DNA from: Globisporangium splendens
Taxonomy: Eukaryota; Oomycota; Peronosporomycetes; Pythiales; Pythiaceae
Assembly: GCA_006386115.1 (NCBI GenBank)
Contig: VFIW01000017.1
Span: forward strand, 458,499 to 522,498
DNA length: 64,000 nt
Reading direction: 5' to 3'
The notes under the pieces are model-generated. The model searched no databases. It was not told the DNA's origin and saw nothing but the letters and a program-made list of their open reading frames with translations. Positions within the stretch are counted from its first letter, which is position 1; each line of letters opens with the position of its first letter. The position numbers and the translations under genes are program-made. Shown here one piece after another: positions 1 through 10,182 of this stretch.

Positions 1-201
1 GTACTTTTGTGAAACCACAAGACGAATGTGTGAATGACGACAGATTATGGCGCCAGTGGGATGTTCAAACATTTTTTTGCTGCGATTGTGTACCCATGAC
101 AGGATTTGTACTGAAAAAAATGAAACAAAAATGTATGTGAGCCGCCTCTCCTTGTACCCTTCTGCGCTTTGAGACGATTGTTTATGGTTTTCTCTTCAAA
201 G

Positions 202-2352
202 TCAAGCGACTCCTGCACTCGGGCACCGTCTTTTGTTGTGACCATACGCGTGGCAGCGAGAGCATCGGTTCGTCGGCCCCACGGGCACCACTTGCACCGA
301 CATGTGCCACGCGAGCTCTTCCTCGAGCGGCATGCTCACGGCGTTCGCGTGGCCGTAGACGTCATAGTAGCCGCGCGCCAAGTACATTGGGTGGCACAGC
401 TTCGAGAGGTCCCACATTCCGCCACTGGCATTAAAGTAGTTCAACGCCGCGACAAGATGCTTGCACGGCAACCCAAACTGATCGGCAAATGGGCAAGAGC
501 AGGAGTTCGCACTGATGTTCACGCGTCTTCGCTTCGGCACGGGGCTGCGCGTGTCCCACACGTACGCGCTCCCGCTTTCGTCGTCGTTGGGCGTCACGCG
601 GCACGAAGCCGCTTTGTTCCGATGATCGTCCAGGATGTGCTCGGCGTACCCCGTGAGCAGCTGTCCCGAGCGCGTCCACGCCTTCGCATGGCGCTTGCGC
701 TCGTAGACCGCCTGCATGCACCGCTCCATGAAGCTCTGGAACAACGCGATCGGACCGCGTTCGCGCGCCGCCGTATCCACTGGTGGGGAGGTCGACTCCA
801 CCAAGGCAGCGCTCTGGGAGCCGTACAACGGGTACTTGCGCAAGTAGCAGTATTTGGCCCAGATATTGGGATCGATGCGCTTCAAGTAGTCGGCGACCGC
901 GGGGTTTTTCATGCCAATCGACGAAAGGATGGACTCGAATTCTTCGTACGTGTCCGACGTCTGTGCGCGCTGAACGAGCATCCGCACGTCGTTCGATACT
1001 TGGGGAAGCTGCAGCGCGTGCGCCATCGTCGCGACAAGTTGCTGTGTGCACTGGATCAAGAGACACGATACGGGCAGCGACTCGATCGCGGCCAAAATCG
1101 TAGCAGAGCGATCGCAAAAGATCGGAACGTCCAGCGAGATGCCACTTGAGAGACAGCAGTTGAAGAACCACGCGAAATTGTCCGTCGTGCGTCCACCACG
1201 GCACAACGCGACTGCGAGCGTGTAGCTCTCGTTGTTGCCATCCTTTGCGACAAGCTCCAGGATCGTGCCTTCGAACGGACCACTGTTCGTGTCGATCGCG
1301 GCTGTTTGCGGGTACTTCACGTCCACACACTCCAAGCCCAGGATGCGCGCACTGTGCTGCTGAATCTGGGTCGAGTACGGCAGCATCAAGAAGGCACGTT
1401 GCACCAAATTCTCGTTGTACGCATCGACTTGCATCGCTGACGTTGGGTTCTGGGACTGGAACTGCGAGAGTAGCGCCTGAAGGCGCTGCGTCTCGGTCAT
1501 GACGTCGTCGAGCGCTGTTTTCACCATCACCGACGCCTGCGTCGTCACGCGTGCGTTCGCGGTGCCGCCTTGGATCTTGCTCACGATGTTCTGCGCTTCG
1601 GAGCCCGTGAGCGTCAGCGTCGTGTTGGTCTCGGACGCCACGCGAATCTCCTTCATCACCTGCTTCTTCGTAATTGACACCTTGCCCGTGCACTTGTCAC
1701 CGTGGTCAGTCACCAACGTCGTCACGTAAAACGCGGTCTCGCCTTTCTTCTTGGACCGCAAAATACGCACTTTGAACGTGCACGGCGTCTCGCTTTTGCA
1801 GACAAACACAATGTTGCTGCCGCCACTCACCTCGCGATCGATCACTACGCGTTTTCCCTGCGCCAGCGCGAACTCGCGGATAAACAGCTTGCCCTGCTCT
1901 CGGGTCTCAAACTGCTGGTACTGGTACAGCGTCAACTGCGTGCCGCTTTTCGTCGTCACGGTCGCTTGCTTTGGGTTGCGCACGACCTTCTTGGACGTGA
2001 GTTTCGGCTGGACCTTCCCCTTCGGACGACCGCGTCCGCGCTTTGCAGACACCACTGGTGCGCCATTAGCAGCTTCAAGGTCGTAGTAGCCCGTCTCACC
2101 CTCTGCTGCTGCGTTCTGGGGTTCCTGCTGCATCTCGCCCGTATTCTCCACAGCGACACCACCACTACCATCCACAGCGGCCGCTGCAGTGTTAGCGCTC
2201 GGCGCTGCCTGGTTGCTCATGAACTGGCGCACAAGCTCCCGCGGTCGACCGAGCTCGGCGGAGATCGCCATGAGCGTCCAGCCCAAGCTCTGCAGGTGGC
2301 GGATCTGGCGCTCCTCGCTGTACGTGAGCGCAGGCGCAGCTTCGCGAGGCAT
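202..2352 (-). CDS. MULE-transposase-derived SWIM zinc-finger protein with HTH and AT-hook (paralog 1 of 3)
   Basis: Single-exon gene of 716 codons starting at the ATG at 2352. Visible domains in order: a helix-turn-helix-like segment (about residues 12-45); an AT-hook (about 104-112, core RGRPKG); a FAR1/MuDR-type zinc-binding N-terminal domain (about 130-222, two Cys then His and Cys); a MULE-like RNase H-fold core with the conserved FCDRS strand near residue 410; a SWIM finger CxC-x9-CxH at about 618-632; and a C-terminal CCHC knuckle CX2CX4HX4C at about 697-710. The family descends from Mutator-like transposases and, when domesticated, gives DNA-binding regulators (FAR1/FHY3 type). The first acidic position of the catalytic triad is not a clear Asp here. 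It faces paralog 2 divergently. I see no flanking terminal inverted repeats. Role inferred: nuclear DNA-binding protein. Confidence 0.8.
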   Translation of the reverse strand: MPREAAPALTYSEERQIRHLQSLGWTLMAISAELGRPRELVRQFMSNQAAPSANTAAAAVDGSGGVAVENTGEMQQEPQNAAAEGETGYYDLEAANGAPVVSAKRGRGRPKGKVQPKLTSKKVVRNPKQATVTTKSGTQLTLYQYQQFETREQGKLFIREFALAQGKRVVIDREVSGGSNIVFVCKSETPCTFKVRILRSKKKGETAFYVTTLVTDHGDKCTGKVSITKKQVMKEIRVASETNTTLTLTGSEAQNIVSKIQGGTANARVTTQASVMVKTALDDVMTETQRLQALLSQFQSQNPTSAMQVDAYNENLVQRAFLMLPYSTQIQQHSARILGLECVDVKYPQTAAIDTNSGPFEGTILELVAKDGNNESYTLAVALCRGGRTTDNFAWFFNCCLSSGISLDVPIFCDRSATILAAIESLPVSCLLIQCTQQLVATMAHALQLPQVSNDVRMLVQRAQTSDTYEEFESILSSIGMKNPAVADYLKRIDPNIWAKYCYLRKYPLYGSQSAALVESTSPPVDTAARERGPIALFQSFMERCMQAVYERKRHAKAWTRSGQLLTGYAEHILDDHRNKAASCRVTPNDDESGSAYVWDTRSPVPKRRRVNISANSCSCPFADQFGLPCKHLVAALNYFNASGGMWDLSKLCHPMYLARGYYDVYGHANAVSMPLEEELAWHMSVQVVPVGPTNRCSRCHAYGHNKRRCPSAGVA

Positions 2353-2815
2353 AGTCTCTCTCTGTATATGCGAGCATACATATGGAGATAGTTACACAGA
2401 GAGCGAAAGAGCGTTAGTGGCGTCGTGCCTTGAGTCCATTGTCGGAAGAGTGCCAACGTACCTCTTGGCGCTCTTTTTTCCTTTTTTCAAAGCGCTGGTG
2501 CCCTCTTTTGCTGTTGCAAAACTGGCGCTCCCCGCACTGCGCTTTTCTTTTCCAGACGAGATCCACATTTTGAACAGAATTTATTACATCAATGCATTTG
2601 AAACTTTGTTTAAATTACTCTAATAGACTTTGCGGTTCATATCGCACTGGTCTTGCTGGAAAAAGATCCTCTTTCAGCAAAATCACACACATGTGGGTAT
2701 TAGCAACGCCACCACTTTTGCAGTCCGAGTGCCAAAATAGGGTGCTGTGTGCTTTTCCCCCTGGTTCAGAGCAAGTGACATTTAGGGAAAGCAGAAGCAG
2801 GAAGAAGGGCAAAGA
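2353..2815. other. Shared divergent 5' region of paralogs 1 and 2
   Basis: This 463-base gap separates two genes transcribed away from each other, so it must hold both promoters. I see an AT-rich stretch around 2570-2640 but no recognisable operator, RNA gene or inverted terminal repeat. No supported coding region. Confidence 0.5.
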
Positions 2816-4885
2816 ATGGCACGAACAGCGACGTCGCGCTCGAAGGAGGCAGCGCAACGAGCGAATGCGGCGCGCGCGACTGCGACTGCGACTGCGACTG
2901 CTGCTGCCAACCCGCCTATCGCCGCCGCAGCCGTAGCAGCAGTGACGACAGAAGAAGCGCCGCCTGCCAAGAAGAAAGCGCGCGTCGCCGCTACGCCCCC
3001 CGTCCAACCTATGGAGGCCACGGTGGTGGCGAGGGACGGCGTGACGAAGCTCACCGTGCGGATGCACCAGGAGTTTACGACGCGGATCGAGGTCAAGGAG
3101 TTCGTCCACGACTTTGCGCTCGCGCAGGGCAAGCGCGCAGTCAAGGACACAGGCTACAGCAGCGGCAGTCGCTTCCTGTACGTGTGCAACAGCCCCACAA
3201 AGTGCACGTTCCAGATTCGCGGCAGCAAGTCCATGCGCAAGGGCGTGGTCAAGTACGTCGTGACGGGGTTCCATGCCGACCATGGCGATGAGTGCACGGG
3301 GAAGCCGGCGATCACGCAGCGCCAGGTGCTCGCGCAGCTCAAGCAGGCTGCCGCTGCTGCGGAGAGATCGGGCCAACCCGTGACGCAGACGGACTTGCAG
3401 GAGCTCGTCAAGAGCGTGTACGGAACCAGCGTGCCGTCGCGCATGGCGTACCGCGCGAAGGGTGCGTTCGCTGGGGAAACGTTTGGCGACGCGACGTCGG
3501 AGATCCAGAAGCTCGAGTCGCTGCTCACGCAATTCCAGTCGCTCAACCCGACCTCTGCGTTCTACGTGGACACCGACCAAGCTGCTGCAGACCAGAGTGC
3601 CCATAATGCCGGCAGCCAGACTGCGACTACTACCACGTTCAAGCGCGCGTTCCTGAAGCTTCCGTACGCAGACCATGTGCAGAAATCCAGCGCGCGCGTG
3701 CTTGGCTTCGAGGGCATGTCCATGGGGACCTCCAGCAGTTTCCGAGGCGGGTATTTCCTGGAACTTGTCGCAAAGGATGGCAACAACGACAGCTACGTGC
3801 TCGCGATGGCGCTGTGCGATGGTAGCGGCAGCGACCACAGCAACACCACCAGCCTCATCCCGACAGAGACGTACGCCTGGTTTTTCCAGTGTTGCCTTTC
3901 CTGCGGCATCGCACTCGACATGCCGATGTTTTGTGATCGAAGCATCGAGATGCTCGAAGCTGCCGCGTTGGCGTTGCCTACGGGGTCCACGATGCTGATG
4001 CAATGCACGCAGCACCTCATTGACCGGACGGCCAAAGAGCTCAAGCTCACATTCTCCAAGGACGTTCTCAAGTACGTGTGGCAAGCGCAAGCAGTCGAGA
4101 CGGAAGCCGAGTTCGACACGGTCATGACACTGCTCTCGACCCAGAACCAACGTGTCGCGGACCATCTGCGAAGCCTGGATCCAGTCACGTGGGCCAAATA
4201 TGGTTTTGTGCGCAAGTACCCTCTCTACGGATGGCAGACGACGACGCTGGGTGATGCCGAGAACCCGGCAACGCTCGCTGCACGCGAACGCGGCCCCATT
4301 GAGTTCGTGCAAAGCTACATGGAACGCTGCATGCAGGCGCTGTACATGCGGAAAAGCGACGCGAACGAGTGGTTCGGTGCAGGCCAAGCGCTCACGTCGT
4401 TTGCGAACGATCTGCTGGATGACCAGCGCGCGCACGTGGCGTCGTGCTGCGTGTCGCCGAGTGACGGCGAGAGCGGCTCTGGGTACGTGTGGGATACGAA
4501 AGAGCGTACCCCGAAGAAGCGCCGCGTGAATATCAGCGCCAAGTCCTGCTCGTGTGCGTACACGAACCAGATGGGGCTGCCATGCAAGCATTTGGTCGCC
4601 GCAGTCCAGTTTTTCAACGCTCGAGGCCACTCGTGGACCATCGCGAGTCTCTGTGACCCGATGTACACGGTGCAGCAGTACTACGAGGCGTACAGCCAGG
4701 TGAGCGCCGTGGACATGCCCGTGGACGACGAACTGGTCCGGAATCCGAACTTGCGCGTCAAGACCGTTGGGCTGAAGCGCTGCTCGTTCTGCCACGAGTT
4801 TGGCCACAACAAGCGCAACTGCAAAAAACGACTGCGTGAAGCTCCACCCACGACCAACGATCTGCTCGTCCAGGGGCAGGTTTGA
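2816..4885 (+). CDS. MULE-transposase-derived SWIM zinc-finger protein (paralog 2 of 3)
   Basis: Single-exon gene of 689 codons; the ATG at 2816 follows an in-frame open stretch with no earlier ATG. The N-terminus is Ala/Thr-rich (a short GACTGC-type repeat near 2878 encodes alternating Ala and Thr) and carries a lysine-rich NLS-like cluster near residue 50. Then come the FAR1/MuDR-type zinc-binding domain (about 68-165), the MULE-like core with FCDRS, a SWIM finger at about 578-592 and a CCHC knuckle at about 656-669. It lacks the HTH/AT-hook extension of its neighbour. Where paralog 3 has Asp at the first acidic core position, this protein has Glu. The reading frame is unbroken, so the gene is probably maintained. 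It is convergent with paralog 3, 221 bases away. Confidence 0.8.
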   Translation: MARTATSRSKEAAQRANAARATATATATAAANPPIAAAAVAAVTTEEAPPAKKKARVAATPPVQPMEATVVARDGVTKLTVRMHQEFTTRIEVKEFVHDFALAQGKRAVKDTGYSSGSRFLYVCNSPTKCTFQIRGSKSMRKGVVKYVVTGFHADHGDECTGKPAITQRQVLAQLKQAAAAAERSGQPVTQTDLQELVKSVYGTSVPSRMAYRAKGAFAGETFGDATSEIQKLESLLTQFQSLNPTSAFYVDTDQAAADQSAHNAGSQTATTTTFKRAFLKLPYADHVQKSSARVLGFEGMSMGTSSSFRGGYFLELVAKDGNNDSYVLAMALCDGSGSDHSNTTSLIPTETYAWFFQCCLSCGIALDMPMFCDRSIEMLEAAALALPTGSTMLMQCTQHLIDRTAKELKLTFSKDVLKYVWQAQAVETEAEFDTVMTLLSTQNQRVADHLRSLDPVTWAKYGFVRKYPLYGWQTTTLGDAENPATLAARERGPIEFVQSYMERCMQALYMRKSDANEWFGAGQALTSFANDLLDDQRAHVASCCVSPSDGESGSGYVWDTKERTPKKRRVNISAKSCSCAYTNQMGLPCKHLVAAVQFFNARGHSWTIASLCDPMYTVQQYYEAYSQVSAVDMPVDDELVRNPNLRVKTVGLKRCSFCHEFGHNKRNCKKRLREAPPTTNDLLVQGQV

Positions 4886-5106
4886 GTGATGCAACTGTGA
4901 GGTGAGTCCAGATCTGCCGGAAAATGGGGTAAATGCCATTTGCTCTCAGTTATGCATGAGTTTATGTGAAGTGTGCTAAGTAGGAGAGCTAGCAAAAACA
5001 GGAATCCAAAAGTAAATTAATCCTACCACAAAGAGACGTTGAAGATTTTGTTCGCTGACGCATGTGGACACAAAAGCTACCCCAAGTGTCCTCATAAAGC
5101 GGACTC

Positions 5107-7185
5107 TCAGATGATTGCATCGCTGCTGTTGCTGCAGTTCCGCTTGTTGTGACCAAACGCATGGCAGAGCGAGCAGCGCTTTGTGCCGACGTGCTTGACT
5201 TTGATCGCGGCGTTCCGCGCGAGTTCCTCTTCGACGGGGATCTGCACCGCGGTCGCTTGGCTGTAGCATGCATAGTAAGCTCGCACAGTGTACAACAATG
5301 GGTAGCAGAGCTTCTGCGCATCCCACGAGGCGCCGCTCTTGTTGAAATACTGGATTGCGGCCATCAGGTGCTTGCACGGGAGTCGACGCTGGTCCGGGTA
5401 CGCACACGAGCAGCTATTGATGCTGATGTTGACGCGTCGCTTCTTTGGATTCAGCTTGCGGGTGTCCCAGACGTACGCAGCCCCACTGTCGCGGTCACTT
5501 GGCGACACACAGCATGAGACCGCCTCGCGCTGGTTTTCCTCGAGAATTTGTTCTGCATAGACCGTGAGCACGCGTCCAGCGTCCCGCCATTCCGTTGCAT
5601 TCGACTTGCGCACGTACACGTGGTTCATACTTTGCTCCATGTACTTTTGGAAACACTCGAACGGATTCAGGTGTCTTGCAGCGTTGGAAAAGTGGTTTTC
5701 TTCGTCGGTCAGTGCTGTCGTTTGCCAGCCGTACAATGGACACTTGCGTACGTAGCAGTACTTGGCCCAAGTATGTGGATCGACTGTGCCCAAATACTCG
5801 CCGACCTTGCTGTTGAGCATCCGCAGAGACGCAATCGCCGACTCAAAGTCGTCCTGGGTGTCTGCATCCTGTGCCTGCCACACAAACTTCTGCCACTCTC
5901 TCGACAACGAGTTGGACGGGAACATCTTGTCCATGCTGTCGATTAGATGCTGAGTGCATTGAATCAGCAATGGCGGCGCGGTGAACGTCTTGGAGAATGC
6001 ATTCTGGATCGCTGGCGCGCTTCGGTCGCAGAAAACGGGGACGTCGAACGCAATATCACTTAGCACGCAGCACTCGAAGAACCATGTGAAGTTCGCCGCC
6101 GTCGGTGCGTCGCAGAGCGCCACAGCCAACACATAGCTGTCATTGTTGCCGTCTTTTGTGACCAGCTCCAGCAGAATGCCTTTGTAGCTGCTGCTTGATG
6201 CGCTCATCTCATGGAAATCGAGGCCGAGCACGCGAGCACTACCTTGCTGCTGCACCAGGTTCGCATGCGGGAGCTTCAGGAACGCGCGTTCAAAGAAATT
6301 GTGCTCTGGGTCCATATCGATTCGCGCCGACGCCGATGGGTTCAGCACCTGGAATTGGATCAACAGGGACTCGACTTTCTGGATGCTCGAGGCTCCATCG
6401 TTCAGCGCTTTCCCGACCAAAGCGTCCTTGGCGCGGTACGCCATGCGCGACGGTACAGTCGTGCCGTGCACGTTCTTCACAATGCTTTGGACATCGAAGC
6501 CCGTGAGCACCGTAGGCATCGGTCCCGCAGCCGAAGAGGAGTTTGAGCCCGAGAGTGCTAGCGACGTTTCTGATGCTCGCAGGAGCTGGTTCACGACTTG
6601 ACGCTGCGTGATCGCTGTTTTCCCTGAGCATTCGTCGCCGTGGTCGGCATTAAATGACGTCACGTAGTACCCGCCACTCGCAGCGTCCGCCGTCCCATTC
6701 GCGCCTCCTCCTTTCGATTTCCGATGCAAACGTGCGCCGCGCACAATGAAGTCGCATTTCGTCTTACTGTTGCAGATGTACACAAAGTTGCGGCCGCCAC
6801 TCATGTGCGGGTCCAAGCGCGCACGCTTCCCCTGCGCCAATGCGAAATCGTGGATGAACTCCTTTGCGGCCGCACGGCTCGGGAACTCCTGGCGACGGTA
6901 GAGCGTTAGCTGGCGTCCGTCTTTCAGCGTCACCGTCGCCTCTTTCGACGACTCGATGCGCGCAGCTCGTCGTCTGCTGGACGGTGGCGCATCTGCGTCT
7001 GTAGCTCCTGGCGAAGGAGCAGCGCCGTCATCGTTGGGATTCACTTCGCCGTCAGTGCTATACACAGAGAGAGGCACACTGGGAGTAGCTGCTCCTGCGA
7101 GCGTTGGAGGCGCTTCCGCAGAGGAAGCGTCTGGGAGCGCTTGCGACTCGTCATGCTCACAGATCTGAGCCTCCAAAGTTGCCAT
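5107..7185 (-). CDS. MULE-transposase-derived SWIM zinc-finger protein (paralog 3 of 3)
   Basis: Single-exon gene of 692 codons from the ATG at 7185. A Ser/Ala/Pro-rich N-terminus is followed by the FAR1/MuDR-type zinc-binding domain (about 90-200, with a Gly/Ala-rich insertion), the MULE-like core containing FCDRS, a SWIM finger at about 592-606 and a CCHC knuckle at about 671-684. Order and spacing match the two neighbours closely, so the three arose by local duplication. Divergence is substantial, so the duplication is not recent. It lies head-to-head with the JmjC gene across about 575 bases. Function of the family in oomycetes is not known to me; a DNA-binding or chromatin role is inferred from the domains. 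Confidence 0.8.
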   Translation of the reverse strand: MATLEAQICEHDESQALPDASSAEAPPTLAGAATPSVPLSVYSTDGEVNPNDDGAAPSPGATDADAPPSSRRRAARIESSKEATVTLKDGRQLTLYRRQEFPSRAAAKEFIHDFALAQGKRARLDPHMSGGRNFVYICNSKTKCDFIVRGARLHRKSKGGGANGTADAASGGYYVTSFNADHGDECSGKTAITQRQVVNQLLRASETSLALSGSNSSSAAGPMPTVLTGFDVQSIVKNVHGTTVPSRMAYRAKDALVGKALNDGASSIQKVESLLIQFQVLNPSASARIDMDPEHNFFERAFLKLPHANLVQQQGSARVLGLDFHEMSASSSSYKGILLELVTKDGNNDSYVLAVALCDAPTAANFTWFFECCVLSDIAFDVPVFCDRSAPAIQNAFSKTFTAPPLLIQCTQHLIDSMDKMFPSNSLSREWQKFVWQAQDADTQDDFESAIASLRMLNSKVGEYLGTVDPHTWAKYCYVRKCPLYGWQTTALTDEENHFSNAARHLNPFECFQKYMEQSMNHVYVRKSNATEWRDAGRVLTVYAEQILEENQREAVSCCVSPSDRDSGAAYVWDTRKLNPKKRRVNISINSCSCAYPDQRRLPCKHLMAAIQYFNKSGASWDAQKLCYPLLYTVRAYYACYSQATAVQIPVEEELARNAAIKVKHVGTKRCSLCHAFGHNKRNCSNSSDAII

Positions 7186-7760
7186 ACTGAAGCGACTAAA
7201 ATCAAACTTGTACCAGCTTTCGTCAGAGTTATTGGCGCACGTTTGAGTGTGAAGGGATCCGGAACTGGCAACTCGAGGCGAAATGGCACCTTATTTTGAC
7301 AACGTCGGTGTTGATTTCGTCGCTAGGTCGACAATGCACTCGCTTAAGTAAAGGAGAATAAACATAAACGAGTCAGCACAAATGAGTGACAAGTGCATGC
7401 ACCACACCCGATCTGCATCCTCTGCCATCGATAATAGATTTCATAGTGGCGGTGGTAAATTACGCAATCTTTCCACCTGTTGCAGCCGTAAATTTCAAAT
7501 TGAACCGCAAAATAATACAATCGCCTTCTCTAGTTCACACAAAAGAAAGCGAGATCTCAAAAAAAAAGTCGCGCCATACAAACAACCAGTCAAGGCAACT
7601 TTTGGGGGATTTTGTTTCCTTGTGTTTTGATCCCATCACACAACGCAACAACAGCCGCAGAAAATCGGTGCTCTGATACAAAAGCCAACGCTCCAAGCTC
7701 ACAGTCAACAAACTCAGTGCGGATTTGCCGGCAGAGTCAAAACTTCCGGAAATATACGAA
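7186..7760. other. Intergenic region between divergent genes
   Basis: 575 bases between the starts of paralog 3 and the JmjC gene. It is AT-rich around 7420-7600, including a run of eight A at 7559-7566. I see no conserved coding sequence or RNA gene; it presumably holds both promoters. Confidence 0.4.
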
Positions 7761-10103
7761 ATGCACCACTGCGCAGCCGGGTCGTCGTCTCATTGGCCCG
7801 CGCCACCACCGAGTTCAACCACCAATGCCGTGAAAAGTGGAGTGTGCGCATCGCCATCCGCTGCGCGGAGCTGCAAGCGAGTGCCCGCGGCGCCCAGCTC
7901 CACGGCGTCCACCACGTCGTCGTCGTCCAGCTCCGAGGCTTCGGCGTCGCCACTGTCGTCGCCCGTGACCAAGAAGGCACACGCCACTACAGTACCAACA
8001 GCTGGTGATACCGGTATGACACCGGTACGGTGCAGTGACCGGGTTCCGAAGAAACGGTCCACCGAGTCGGGTTTGCATGAACCCGGGTTTGACATGGACC
8101 CGTTTGGGGACTCGAGCCGTCGCCAAAAGAAGCTCTTGAAGCTGGCGCTCGCCAAGTCGCTGATCGAGACCAAGTTCGTCAAGGCGCAACCGCTGCCGCC
8201 GGCCAAGGTGTTCCGCCCGACGCTCGACGAGTTTGCGGACCCGATTCAGTACATCACGCGGTATGTGGCGTAGTTTTGTATTTGAGCAGCTGATAGTGAC
8301 ACTGACGCCCTTGCTTGTAGGATCCAACGCGAAGCCGAGACGACGGGGATCTGCAAGATCGTGCCGCCGGCCGGATGGAACCCGCCGTTTGCGATTGATT
8401 TAGACGACGAGTCGAACACTTTTGAGACGCGATTGCAGCGAATCCATCAACTGCAGGTACGCCCACATGATGTTGTGTGCCCAGGTCCATGAGTCGTCAC
8501 ACTCATGCTCGTTCCTTGCACTTGCTGCTGTTGCTGTTGGTTCGTTGTTGCAGCAAGGACTCGCGTACGGCGATGGACGCGTGCACAACTTTAAATCGTA
8601 TCGCGCGCATGCGGATGCGTTTTTGCAGCAATGGTCTGGCGGCCGCACGTTGACGTCGGAGGAGATTGAGCAGGACTACTGGCGGATCGTTGAAACGGGG
8701 GAAACACGGGTCGAGGTACGAAGGACGCATCGTTTGTATAAATAGCTAGTGCAGTGGATCAGTATGAACTTGCTTCTGACTTTTACCTTGGTGTTGAATC
8801 GCTGCGCAGGTGGAATATGCCAACGATTTGGACACGACGACGGTCGGCACTGGCTTCTACACGACGAAAGATCCCATTTCCACTCGGACACGAGGTATAG
8901 TTCCATGGCGCACAGCGTGCAAATGAGGCTAGTGAAGCGACTAAATCTGACCTTTGTGACTATTGTTTCTTAGGAAAAGAAGAGGTAAACTTCCAAGACC
9001 CCGAGTACTACAAGAACACGGCGTGGAACCTGAACAACATCCCTGATGCCTACGGTTCGCTCTTACGGCACGTGCACACGTCGATCAAAGGCATCAACGT
9101 CCCGTGGCTGTACTGCGGGATGCTCTTCGCGTCGTTTTGCTGGCACACGGAGGACAACTACATGTACAGCGTCAATTACCAGCATCTCGGTGCGAAGAAG
9201 CGCTGGTACGGCATCCCGTCGGCACACTGCAAGCGCTTTGACGAGGCCGTGAAGAACCATCTCCCCGAGCGATTCCGTGAGGAGCCGGACTTGTTGTTCC
9301 ATTTGACGACGATGATCCCGCCGTCTGTGCTCAACGCCAATGGCGTCGACGTGTACACAGTGATCCAGGAGCCCGGCGAGATCATCCTCACGTTCCCGCG
9401 TGCCTACCATGCCGGGTACAGCGAAGGCTTTAATTGCAACGAAGCCGTGAACTTTGTGTTGCCGAATTGGATCCAGTACAGTCGCGAGTGTGTGGAGAAG
9501 TACCGCGAAGTCGGTCGGCTGTCGATCTTTTCGCACGACCATTTCATTTTCCACTTTGGCTCGACGCAGAGTCTGGACGAGTACACGGTGGACGATTGCG
9601 AGATGCTGCTGCGCGAGCTGCGCACAATGTTCCACGAAGAGCAGTACTACAAGAAAGCGTTCCAAGCGCAGGGGCTTGTAAACATTATCGAGTTGAGTGC
9701 TGACGTGATGCTCGACGACATGTCGATGCAGCAAGACGATCTGCGCCAGTGCTTCTATTGCCGTCACAACATTTTCTTTTCCGGCGTCACGTGCGCGTGC
9801 TCGTCGACTCGGTTATCGTGTTTGCGCCACGCGCAGCGTATGTGCCACTGTCCGATGCACAAGCGCAGCTTGATCCAGTGGGTGAGCGGCGCCGAGTTGC
9901 GGTACGCGATCCGCCGGGTGCAGGAAAAGACGCGGTCGCTGAAGGCGCCGCAGCCGATGGTGAGTTCGGCCGTGCATCCCGCGTTGAAGTGGGAGCCGCT
10001 CCACCATGGTCCGACGATTTTATTGCCAAAGCAAGAGGCTAACAACGTACGAGTGCAAGCGCAGACAAAGCAGGAGGATGAGGGAGTGATTGATTTAACC
10101 TAA
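7761..10103 (+). CDS. JmjN/JmjC histone lysine demethylase, KDM5-like
   Basis: Five exons: 7761-8260, 8321-8456, 8554-8715, 8810-8894, 8974-10103; joined length 2013 bases, 670 aa, all GT-AG. The start is the first ATG (7761); a TTG lies upstream in frame. After a Ser/Pro/Ala-rich disordered N-terminus comes JmjN (about 150-200), then the JmjC domain with Fe(II) ligands His351 and Glu353 (HTED) and His440 (RAYH), then a C5HC2 zinc finger (about 553-590). JmjN-JmjC-C5HC2 is the core of KDM5/JARID1 enzymes, which remove methyl groups from H3K4 using 2-oxoglutarate and oxygen. ARID, PHD and FYR domains of animal and plant members are absent. H3K4 specificity is therefore inferred, not shown. Confidence 0.88.
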
Positions 10104-10182
10104 GCGCTCGTATGGAGCCATCGTGCATTTAAGGAACACGAAGCGCAACGCCACAATGCTGTATGTCGTTGTTCGAACCGAA

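Noticed and set aside
169..1149. Long plus-strand frame opposite the first SWIM gene
   Set aside because: Antisense shadow of a strongly supported gene. It is Arg/Val/His-rich with no motifs.
2615..4939. 774-codon minus-strand frame opposite paralog 2
   Set aside because: GC-rich antisense shadow. The plus strand has clear zinc-finger motifs, and this frame is only Arg/His/Leu-rich.
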